Notes under the pieces: generated by a model | What the model saw: the letters and a program-made list of their open reading frames with translations, nothing else | What the model was told of the DNA's origin: nothing | Databases searched by the model: none | Position numbers and translations under genes: made by a program | Shown: piece after piece, positions 45,405-52,198 of the stretch | Position numbering within the stretch: the stretch's first letter is position 1 | How the letters are laid out: each line of letters starts with the position of its first letter | Assembly (NCBI GenBank): GCA_023382655.1 | Contig: JAHDWK010000008.1 | Coordinates: 124,001 to 188,000, forward strand | Direction of reading: 5' to 3' | DNA from: Anaerolineae bacterium | GTDB lineage: Bacteria; Chloroflexota; Anaerolineae; Promineifilales; Promineifilaceae | DNA: 64,000 nucleotides

Positions 45405-46612
45405 CAATAAACCGGACGCAGTGGTAGGCCAAATGCCGCCCGGAACTGATTTTCTGTTATCCGGGCAGTAGCAAATTCACCCAGGCCGGTCGCCTGTAAT
45501 TCCCGCCGGTTCACGCCGGCGGCGTCTGTGCCCAGCGCCCGCGTGCCATAAACGCCTGTCCAGGCATGAACCATTTCATGCGCCAGACCAATGGCCGGCG
45601 GCCGATGGTGCCAGTCCAGCGTTCCATCTTTGATAAACAAAGTGTTGGGGTTATAGGTGATGGTGACATTCGCTCCAGGGCCGGCTTCCGGCGGGCTGAC
45701 CGGCCGCTCATAGGAATCGGCATCCGGGTTGTAGGAAGTAGCATTGCCGCCGCCGCCCACTTGAATGGTCACGGTGTGAGGCGAATCTTGAATTTCCTGC
45801 ACCAACGCTTGACCCACGCCCGAAGTCATCAACCAGCCCAAATCCAGCATAACACCAGCCTTAAAATCATCTGTGCCGGTAACAATCAGGTTAGAGGTGT
45901 TATTGCTCACCTCGGTCAGCCGATCCATGAGCGCATCATACTCTGACTGCCGGATGGGCCAGGACTCGGCGCTACGCACGCTCAGCGGCAGTGGCCCCAC
46001 AAATTCATCGGGGTACACGTCAAAACTGCCAAATTCGGTCGTGATGCCAATTGGCTCCACGGCTGGTTCCGTGCCGCCACTGCCTGGTTCCGGTTCCGGC
46101 GGCGCTTCGCCGGGCACCTGCAGCACCGGCAGCGTCAAAATAACGCCTACCAGGATCAGGTTGCCACCGCGAGCGGCTTTATCTGGGTTGGCCCGGTAAA
46201 TGTCACGCCAGTAACGGCCGTGACCATATGTCTGTTCCGCAATCCGCCACAAGCTATCCCCGGCGACCACTTCATGTGTGCCACCACCCCGGTCAACCAT
46301 TGTCTCGCCATTCTTTTGTACAAACTCGGTCCCAGCACCTGTTTGCATCTGCCCAATCACTTTCGCCAGATGATGATTACCGCCAGCCTCGCCAATATGT
46401 CGCGCCACTTCCTGGCGCTGCACCGGCGACAAATGGGCATGGCCTAACAACTGGCTTTGTGTCTGAAGGGACATATGGGCAGACAAACCATCTCCAACCT
46501 CATTCTCGGCGGATGGCCCCAACGGCTCAACCACGGCCGTATGTTGGCTTTTTTTCACACCCTTTTTGTTAACTGCCTGGCGCTTTGCCGACTTTTTTCT
46601 TTTACCAGTCAT
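45404..46612 (-). CDS. eCIS cargo: LysM plus NleD-like M91 zinc metallopeptidase
   Basis: 402 residues. A basic N-terminus (GKRKKSAKRQAVNKKGVKK) precedes a divergent leader (LSPVQRQEVARHIGEAGGN). A LysM domain follows at about 110-165 (HEVVAGDSLWRIAEQTYG, ANPDKAARGGNLI). The C-terminal half matches peptidase M91: the zinc motif IGLAHEMVHAWTG, and the ending ELQATGLGEF...ITENQFRAAFGLPLRPVY. M91 includes NleD, a type III effector that cleaves host MAP kinases, and members occur as cargo of Photorhabdus-type injectors. It lies directly after the baseplate gene, as cargo often does, and overlaps a lipoprotein gene. Substrate unknown. The domain call is strong. Confidence 0.85.
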   Translation of the reverse strand: MTGKRKKSAKRQAVNKKGVKKSQHTAVVEPLGPSAENEVGDGLSAHMSLQTQSQLLGHAHLSPVQRQEVARHIGEAGGNHHLAKVIGQMQTGAGTEFVQKNGETMVDRGGGTHEVVAGDSLWRIAEQTYGHGRYWRDIYRANPDKAARGGNLILVGVILTLPVLQVPGEAPPEPEPGSGGTEPAVEPIGITTEFGSFDVYPDEFVGPLPLSVRSAESWPIRQSEYDALMDRLTEVSNNTSNLIVTGTDDFKAGVMLDLGWLMTSGVGQALVQEIQDSPHTVTIQVGGGGNATSYNPDADSYERPVSPPEAGPGANVTITYNPNTLFIKDGTLDWHHRPPAIGLAHEMVHAWTGVYGTRALGTDAAGVNRRELQATGLGEFATARITENQFRAAFGLPLRPVY

Positions 46613-46640
46613 CTAACGCCTCACAAACAATCCATAGATC

Positions 46641-46711
46641 AGGCGAAGAAACGCAAAGAAAACCTTCGCGCTTCTTCGTGTCTTTCACGAAGTCCTTCGC
46701 ACCCTTCGCGG
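46641..46711. repeat. CTTCGC-word intergenic element
   Basis: Repeated CCTTCGC/CTTCGTG words with a small perfect stem, CTTCGTG-TCTTT-CACGAAG (46674-46692). It separates baseplate J from the cargo island. A closely related element lies at 62186. Confidence 0.65.
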
Positions 46712-46719
46712 ATCACCCA

Positions 46720-48729
46720 TCACACAAACTCCACCACATGCGCCCCGGAGGCAATGATGCCATGCGCCACCACCTCCACCGACTCCACCGGTTCACCCTG
46801 TGGCCCGCTGCCCGGCTCGGTGATATACAGTTCTACCGAACGGATAAACTGCACCTGGGGCGTACCTTGCAAACTCTGGTACACGTCCGACAGGAACAAC
46901 TCCCGGCCAAAGGGCCAGCCGTCGCCACGCGGCCCGCCGGTCAGTGGATTTAAGAACCGATAGAGGCGGGCCAGGATTTCTTGTTCAACGGCCGTTTGCA
47001 CCGCATCAGGATTCGCCCGCAGGCGCACCCGCGCCGCCACCCACCGATAAGCCGGGGCGCGCACAAACAGGCGGGTGGTCAGCAGCCGCCGCTCATCCAG
47101 AAAAGCGGTCAGCCGGGCCACATCTGTCTCATCCGGCTGCAACTCCTCCGGCGTCAGAAACCCTTCCGGCCGGCGCACACGGGGGATAACTAACACATAC
47201 ACCTGCCCCGGCGCTACCCGCCCGCCTTCCGACGGCTCCGGCTGCAAACAGCGCACCCGGCCAATGGTCACACCCGGCGTTTGCAGCGCCAGGTCTTCAT
47301 AGTCAACGGCCGTCACTGCCCGGTCGCGGTGGCGCATAATTTTGGGGGCGCGCACCATGGCATCTTCCAACGTCTCCTCGTCCAGACCACCCCAGGCCGG
47401 CTGCCGGTTGCTCACCCGATCCACGTAAGGAATCGCCGTTTTCAGGGTATTGATGATGCCCGCTTCCACATTCCCCTCTTCACCGCCGCCGTACCGGTAC
47501 TGCTTAAAAACCAGGTTCGCGCCACGCGGCGGAATCGCGCCGTACCGCTTAATCGCCCCATCCGGCTGGCGGATGGCCGGGCCAAAACGCAGTTCCCCGG
47601 TAACGCTATCTAGCGTGAAATGGCGGCTGTCGGCGTGGGAATCGGCAAAATCTTTCGCCTCCGTCCACACCTGCGCCCCCTCGCCACCCACATGCACCAG
47701 CAGCGTCTCGCCATCGCGCCGCGTCAAAATGGGCGTCACCTGCAAAAAGAAGCGCTGCCCTGGTGAACCATCACTCTGCCCCACCAATTCATCCCGAATT
47801 GCCTGGGCATGGGTGCTGAGGATGACACCACCGTGTGTGGAGGTGGTCAGTTTGCGCAGCAGCGGGGAACTGGTATACGGCCGCATCCCTTCTTCCCGTT
47901 CTGGCCGCGTAATCTCCTTCACCCGCACCCGCACCCAAAACAGCTTTTTGCCGTTAACGGTGTATTGGCCCATCGCGGGGGTGTGGATTTGGATACGGCC
48001 GTGGCCATTCAACGCCCTGGTTCCGTCCACCTCCGAGAAACAAGGCGACCAGGGCCGGTCAGGATTCGGGCTGGAAGCCTCCCACACATACGGCGGCAAG
48101 TCCGGGTTCGGGCCACGCCCGCCGGCATTGTCCCACTCCGTCTCCAGTCGCAAAATGTGGTGACTGAGATCATTCTCAAAACCCAGATACAGTGCATCCC
48201 CCACCTGCGGCGTCTCCGAAAAGACGCGGAACTGCTGCTGCTCCGCCAGCCCCACTTCCAGCGCCCCCAATCGGGGGGAGGAGCGGAAATCACTTTTATC
48301 CTGGCCCATGGTTTCTGAAAACACCAGCTTAAACTGCGGCGCGGCAACCGTAAAATCGGCGTCCGTGGTGAACACAATGGAACGCTCCGTTTCCGTCTGG
48401 GTGCTGGCCACTTCCGTGCCCGCCGGGATAACCACATCTGCCTCCACCGGCGCTGACAACCAGAACGTCACCGGCGCTTTGGCCGGAACCGGTGCGTGTA
48501 GCGTCACACCCAGCATCTCCAAGAATTTCACGTAATGCCGCTCCGGTACACGATTCAGCCGGTAAAGGGTCGTCTCCGTCAGCCAGGCAAACAGTTCAAT
48601 CAACGTCACGCCGGGATCACTGACGTTGTGGTCCGTCCATTCGCTGGTGTAGTGCGGAATACGCTTCTTCGCCTCATCCACCAGGTCTTGAAACAATCGG
48701 TCGTCTAATTTGGGTGCTGCCAGGGGCAT
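46720..48729 (-). CDS. eCIS baseplate J-like protein (Pvc12/Afp12-type)
   Basis: 669 residues. The N-terminus LDDRLFQDLVDEAKKRIP and DHNVSDPGVTLIELFAWLTE is the signature of putative baseplate assembly proteins (gpJ/T4 gp6-like). Later blocks fit the same family: APVTFWLSAPVEADVVIPAG, VQTAVEQEILARLYRFLNP and GRELFLSDVYQSLQG. Baseplate J-like subunits form the wedge ring around the spike that triggers sheath contraction. Only this one large baseplate gene is seen; classical loci have two (Pvc11 and Pvc12). It follows the gp25-like gene with an inverted repeat between. Assignment strong. Confidence 0.9.
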   Translation of the reverse strand: MPLAAPKLDDRLFQDLVDEAKKRIPHYTSEWTDHNVSDPGVTLIELFAWLTETTLYRLNRVPERHYVKFLEMLGVTLHAPVPAKAPVTFWLSAPVEADVVIPAGTEVASTQTETERSIVFTTDADFTVAAPQFKLVFSETMGQDKSDFRSSPRLGALEVGLAEQQQFRVFSETPQVGDALYLGFENDLSHHILRLETEWDNAGGRGPNPDLPPYVWEASSPNPDRPWSPCFSEVDGTRALNGHGRIQIHTPAMGQYTVNGKKLFWVRVRVKEITRPEREEGMRPYTSSPLLRKLTTSTHGGVILSTHAQAIRDELVGQSDGSPGQRFFLQVTPILTRRDGETLLVHVGGEGAQVWTEAKDFADSHADSRHFTLDSVTGELRFGPAIRQPDGAIKRYGAIPPRGANLVFKQYRYGGGEEGNVEAGIINTLKTAIPYVDRVSNRQPAWGGLDEETLEDAMVRAPKIMRHRDRAVTAVDYEDLALQTPGVTIGRVRCLQPEPSEGGRVAPGQVYVLVIPRVRRPEGFLTPEELQPDETDVARLTAFLDERRLLTTRLFVRAPAYRWVAARVRLRANPDAVQTAVEQEILARLYRFLNPLTGGPRGDGWPFGRELFLSDVYQSLQGTPQVQFIRSVELYITEPGSGPQGEPVESVEVVAHGIIASGAHVVEFV

Positions 48730-48739
48730 AAAGACCTCA

Positions 48740-48792
48740 ATTATGAATTATGAATTATGCAAGCCTCCTTCATAATTCATAATTCCTAATTC
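48740..48792. repeat. TATGAATTATGAATTATG/CATAATTCATAATTC hairpin
   Basis: The word ATGAATT iterates on the left arm and its complement iterates on the right, around GCAAGCCTCC. It lies between gp25 and baseplate J and runs into the gp25 stop codon. Closely similar to the element at 56576. Confidence 0.75.
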
Positions 48793-49186
48793 ATTCTTCG
48801 GGTATCAAATAAAACGGATGCACCAGGCTCCGTTTGTCATGGGTAGCTTTGATTTCGTATTCAATACGAATGGTCAGGCAGTTGTCCGCATCGGGGTCAG
48901 GGAAGGCGTCTACAGTCAACACATTGACGCGCGGCTCCCAACGGCCTAGCGCCTCTTCTACATAGCGGCGCGCTGAACTGGCTGTATGGCTGTTATTGGG
49001 CGCAAACAACAACTCATGCAGACGGCAGCCAAACGCCGGGCGCATCACCCGTTGACCGGGCGCTGTCTCCAGAATAATCTGGATGGCCTGGCTCAATTCG
49101 GCGTCGCCTTGCGCCAGCGCCAGCCCACCTTGCCGGTCAATCTGCGGCGGAAAGGCCCATCCTTTGCCAATAATGTCCTGTTTCAT
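48791..49186 (-). CDS. GPW/gp25-like baseplate wedge protein (Pvc9/Afp9-type)
   Basis: 131 residues. The sequence has IIGKGWAFPPQIDRQGG, ELSQAIQIILETAPGQRVMR and FGCRLHELLFAPN, the classic gp25/GPW pattern, where the RVMRP-FG-C/S-L core is diagnostic. In contractile injectors gp25 starts sheath polymerisation on the baseplate. I chose the ATG that gives MKQDIIGKG. The longer frame starts at a TTG inside the intergenic repeat and adds repeat-encoded residues only. It lies between the PAAR-like and baseplate J genes, as in Photorhabdus-type loci. Confidence 0.92.
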   Translation of the reverse strand: MKQDIIGKGWAFPPQIDRQGGLALAQGDAELSQAIQIILETAPGQRVMRPAFGCRLHELLFAPNNSHTASSARRYVEEALGRWEPRVNVLTVDAFPDPDADNCLTIRIEYEIKATHDKRSLVHPFYLIPEE

Positions 49187-49195
49187 ATCTTTCCA

Positions 49196-49236
49196 GGTAA
49201 TTAGGTAATTACTCAATTACCCAATTACTCAATTAC
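49196..49236. repeat. GTAATTAGGTAATTACTC word-iteration element
   Basis: Copies of GGTAATT followed by CAATTAC words. It supplies the TAA stop codon of the PAAR-like gene (49233-49235). Same word family as 5354, 51403, 52150 and 56054. Confidence 0.75.
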
Positions 49237-49622
49237 GGCACATTCGTCGTCATTTGTCCTGGGGAAACGACAGTTATTACACCGCCCCAGGCACACATCA
49301 GGGTGCAGGTGCTGTTCAACGCCGGTTTGTTGCCAATCATCACCGTTGGCGAGCCAGGCGCCCAGGGTGCGGTGATCACCGGGATGCAGGGCTGCGGCGT
49401 CAGCACACCCAACGCGGCTGAGGTAGCGGCAGCCACCTGTGGATTACTCAGTGTTATGCACATGCCAAACGGCAGCACGTTTTTCATGGGCACGTTGTCC
49501 ATGATAGTCGCGCCGGGCATATTGCTGGCATTCGTCCGCCCTTCCGGCGTCACCATCAAAGTACCGGGAGAGGTGCCAAAGCTGCATCTGATCGAGGCGT
49601 TGTTTGTAACCAGTTGGGCCAT
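49233..49622 (-). CDS. PAAR-like DUF4280 spike-tip protein
   Basis: 129 residues. It reads MAQLVTNNASIRCSFGTSPG, then ATIMDNVPMKNVLPFGMC, NPQVAAAT, CIPVITAPWAPG and CTLMCAWGG. This is the DUF4280 pattern, PAAR-like, with conserved Cys and Pro residues. In injectors the tip caps the spike and pierces the target membrane, taking the role of Pvc10. Start chosen at ATG 49622: the longer frame reads back through a perfect 20-base stem and adds only repeat-encoded residues. The stop codon lies in the next repeat. It sits between gp25 and the spike gene, which fits assembly order. Confidence 0.88.
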   Translation of the reverse strand: MAQLVTNNASIRCSFGTSPGTLMVTPEGRTNASNMPGATIMDNVPMKNVLPFGMCITLSNPQVAAATSAALGVLTPQPCIPVITAPWAPGSPTVMIGNKPALNSTCTLMCAWGGVITVVSPGQMTTNVP

Positions 49623-49634
49623 AGCTTTAGTTTT

Positions 49635-49679
49635 AGAGAATGGAGAGTGGAGATGGGTAATCTCCACTCTCCATTCTCT
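49635..49679. repeat. Perfect 20-base inverted repeat
   Basis: The arms at 49635-49654 and 49660-49679 are exact complements around the 5-base loop GGGTA. The arm is itself built from GAGA(A)TGGAGAGTGGAGAT words. It fills the whole gap between spike and tip genes and would form a very stable RNA hairpin. Confidence 0.92.
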
Positions 49680-49685
49680 GATCTC

Positions 49686-51398
49686 CTAATTCAAATTCAC
49701 CACCGCACCTTTTACGCTCACGGGGCCATTGGCTTGCAGGTTCATGTTGCCGTTGGCCTTGATATCCATATTGGCCCCGGCTTCCAGGGTCATGTTGGTG
49801 GTGGATTTCACCAGGACTTCGTTACTGCCTTCAATGGTCAGTTTGTTGCCGCCATCATCCACATTGATGGTGATGCCATTTTTGCTCTTGATCTCAATTT
49901 TGCTGCCGGCGTCATCCATCGTGATGGTATGGCCACCGGCCGTTTTGATTTCCACTTTGTTGTCGCTGTCATCGTGCATGGTGATGGCATGGCCGGTGCG
50001 AGAGTGCCAGGTGCGGACTAACGGCCGTTCCCCGTTCCCCGCATTAGCTGCCGTCGGTGGAATCTCATGTTTGCCATTCCACAGGCCACCGATGATGGTC
50101 GGCCGTGAAAAATCCCCATGCTCAAAGGCCACCACCACCTCATCACCCACATCCGGCACGGCGTAAAAACCGGCCTTTGGGCCGCCGCCCGGCCCGGCCA
50201 ACCGCGCCCAGTCGCTTTCGGCGTCATCAGCCATCCAGGGGAATTTCACCTTCACCCGACCCCACTTGTTGGGATCTTCGGTGTTGGTGACAATACCAAT
50301 GACAATACCAGGCCAGCGGGGCAACGGCCGTGAGCCATTCGTCGCTTCCAATAGTGTGCCCGTCCGCGCACCGTAGACCACAAACTGGCAGCGCAGCCCT
50401 TCCGGACTGTAGATGTGTGTCGCCCGTGTTACCAGATACTTGCCACTAAAACGACTGCCCAAATTCTCCAGTGTGATCCACTGCCCCGCCTTCAAATCCG
50501 GCCGGCGAAATGCCACTCCTTCCGCCTGCACAAAAGCCCCACTCAGTTCATTTAACCGCGCCTCGGCCATCGTATTCGCTTCCGACTGATTTAGCACCGG
50601 CTGGTCTACAACTACCATTTTGCCCGCGCCAAATGCGCCGGCCCAGGCTGCCCCGTTCTTCGACTCACCAATTTCCGGGTACAGCTTACCCCGGCTTGCC
50701 TGGCCCACAATCGCCTCTTGTTTCTTCGGGTCCCATCCCTTAACAATCACCTCATCCACCTGCTCCGCCAGCGTCATACGTGGGTAAAAGTTCAACAGAT
50801 CCTCACCCCACTTCAACGTCACCCCACCTCCACTTGCCGGTGGTTTGCGAAAATAGAGCTTGCCTTCTTCCACAAAACATTCGTAGCCAATGCGCCAGGC
50901 CCGCTGCATCAAAAATTCCAGGTCAGACTGGTTGTACTGGTAGATATGGTCATACACCGTGCTGGTTGCTTCCACCTGCGCCTGCAAACCAGCATTACCG
51001 GCCAACTGCGTAGCCAGGTCACTATCTTTGATATTCAAAAAGGCCTGGCTTTTTTTCTGCCGGTACAGGCGGTGCGATTTGTCATAGCCGCGCACCCATA
51101 ATTCAGCCACCATGCCTTCGCCAAAAGCTGGCTCCAAAGCTGTAATCTCGCCCGTCATCAACGTCTTCAACTGTTCCCGCGCATCACCTACCTCAATTTT
51201 CACCTCTTTCGTCAGATCAAACGGCCCCCCGCCCAGCAGTTCCAAATTGGGATCAAGCAAGCGAATGGTGAACATATGCGGTAAATACGCATGTTGGTCC
51301 ACCGTCAGTTCTGCCACCTGCGCCAGCACCGTCGGCTGCACCGGGTTGCCACCAACGGATATTTTTATCTGAGAAGAGAGCGGTTTTTGGTCGGGCAT
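49686..51398 (-). CDS. VgrG-like spike protein (Pvc8/Afp8-type)
   Basis: 570 residues. The N-terminal part has SQIKISVGGNPVQPTVLAQ and VDQHAYLPHMFTIRL, then LWVRGYDKSHRLYR, a gp27-like hub. A gp5 OB-like block follows (GIVTNTEDPNKWGRVKVKF, ARLAGPGGGPKAGFYAVP, VAFEHGDFSRPTIIGGLWNG). The C-terminus has short beta repeats (GHTITMDDAGSKIEIKS, NGITINVDDGGNKLTIEG) that form the triple-stranded needle. It trimerises as the spike of the injector and carries the PAAR-like tip. I chose the ATG giving MPDQKPLSS; the preceding frame is repeat-encoded. No C-terminal toxin extension is present, so it is not an evolved VgrG. Confidence 0.92.
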   Translation of the reverse strand: MPDQKPLSSQIKISVGGNPVQPTVLAQVAELTVDQHAYLPHMFTIRLLDPNLELLGGGPFDLTKEVKIEVGDAREQLKTLMTGEITALEPAFGEGMVAELWVRGYDKSHRLYRQKKSQAFLNIKDSDLATQLAGNAGLQAQVEATSTVYDHIYQYNQSDLEFLMQRAWRIGYECFVEEGKLYFRKPPASGGGVTLKWGEDLLNFYPRMTLAEQVDEVIVKGWDPKKQEAIVGQASRGKLYPEIGESKNGAAWAGAFGAGKMVVVDQPVLNQSEANTMAEARLNELSGAFVQAEGVAFRRPDLKAGQWITLENLGSRFSGKYLVTRATHIYSPEGLRCQFVVYGARTGTLLEATNGSRPLPRWPGIVIGIVTNTEDPNKWGRVKVKFPWMADDAESDWARLAGPGGGPKAGFYAVPDVGDEVVVAFEHGDFSRPTIIGGLWNGKHEIPPTAANAGNGERPLVRTWHSRTGHAITMHDDSDNKVEIKTAGGHTITMDDAGSKIEIKSKNGITINVDDGGNKLTIEGSNEVLVKSTTNMTLEAGANMDIKANGNMNLQANGPVSVKGAVVNLN

Positions 51399-51402
51399 AA
51401 AT

Positions 51403-51457
51403 GGTAATTGGGTAATTGGGTAATTGGGTAATTTGTAATTACCCAATTACCCAGTTA
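51403..51457. repeat. GGTAATTGGGTAATTGGG iterated hairpin
   Basis: Four direct copies of GGTAATTG followed by two copies of the complement (TTACCCAA) make a long slippery stem. It occupies the gap between the LysM and spike genes. The clearest case of word iteration in the window. Confidence 0.88.
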
Positions 51458-51461
51458 CTTT

Positions 51462-52139
51462 TCACGTGACATCCTTCGGAATAATGATCCACTGACCAGG
51501 GCGCAGCACCAGCGGGTTGTCCAGGCCATTGTATTCAGCAATTTGCCGCCATCTGGTGGCGTCGCCATAGACATCGGCGGCAATGTTATCCAGCCGGTCG
51601 CCGCGAATGACCTGCCAGGTACGCAGCACCGGACCACCACCAGAGGTGGGGTTCTGCGGCTGATTTTTGTAATCTTCAATATCGTTGTATTGGGTAAAGG
51701 TAATATCTACTTTGGCGCGAACGGGCGTACCGTCTTTTTTGAACAGGGTAAATTTTTGCGTCATGTTGGTGATGACGGCGGCAAATTGAAAAGACCCCCA
51801 TTTGAACGCCACACGCGGCGGCTCTTTTTTGTCGCTGTTGGCAGCCGCCTCGGTGGGTTGCATAAATTTCCACAACTGCCGCGTCTGCTCTGTCACGTCC
51901 GCACCCGTTTCATAGGTATCAAAAACCAGCGCCAGTTTCAGCGTTTGTGGACCCGCCTTTTTGAAGTTGACCGAGGGGCTGTCGCTCTGATTTTTGGCCT
52001 CTTCGGAATAGTTGTTGGTTTTGGAAACGGTGTACTCAAACGGGTTGAACATGCACGGCACTTCAAAGCCGATTTTTTCGCCGTTTTCGTCCGCCTTGTA
52101 AATGATAGCGGGTACTAAGTTGCCTCGTGTGTTTGCCAT
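51462..52139 (-). CDS. LysM-domain tube/baseplate adaptor (Pvc7/Afp7-type)
   Basis: 225 residues. The N-terminal domain (PAIIYKADENGEKIGFEVPC, MFNPFEYTVSKTNNYSEE, LKLALVFDTYETGADVTEQT) is the eCIS Pvc7 fold, and a C-terminal LysM follows (RTWQVIRGDRLDNIAADVYG, PLVLRPGQWIIIPKD). LysM adaptors link the tube to the spike hub, as gp53/Afp7 do, rather than binding cell wall. ATG 52139 is chosen, since the residues upstream in frame are repeat-encoded. Located between the Pro-rich protein and the spike, as in related loci. Confidence 0.9.
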   Translation of the reverse strand: MANTRGNLVPAIIYKADENGEKIGFEVPCMFNPFEYTVSKTNNYSEEAKNQSDSPSVNFKKAGPQTLKLALVFDTYETGADVTEQTRQLWKFMQPTEAAANSDKKEPPRVAFKWGSFQFAAVITNMTQKFTLFKKDGTPVRAKVDITFTQYNDIEDYKNQPQNPTSGGGPVLRTWQVIRGDRLDNIAADVYGDATRWRQIAEYNGLDNPLVLRPGQWIIIPKDVT

Positions 52140-52149
52140 TTTGTTTGGA

Positions 52150-52198
52150 GGTAATTGAGTGATTGGGTAATTACCCAATCACCTAATTACCTGATCAC
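52150..52198. repeat. GTAATTGAGTGATTGGGTAATT hairpin element
   Basis: Left arm words (GTAATTGAGTGATTGGGTAA) pair with TTACCCAATCACCTAATTAC on the right with few mismatches. It ends at the stop codon of the Pro-rich protein gene. Confidence 0.8.

Noticed and set aside
49686..51398. Evolved VgrG with toxin extension
   Set aside because: The C-terminus ends in the beta-repeat needle without any added domain.
51403..51457. CRISPR-like direct repeats
   Set aside because: Repeats are 8-9 bases without unique spacers, followed by complement words; no cas genes are present.
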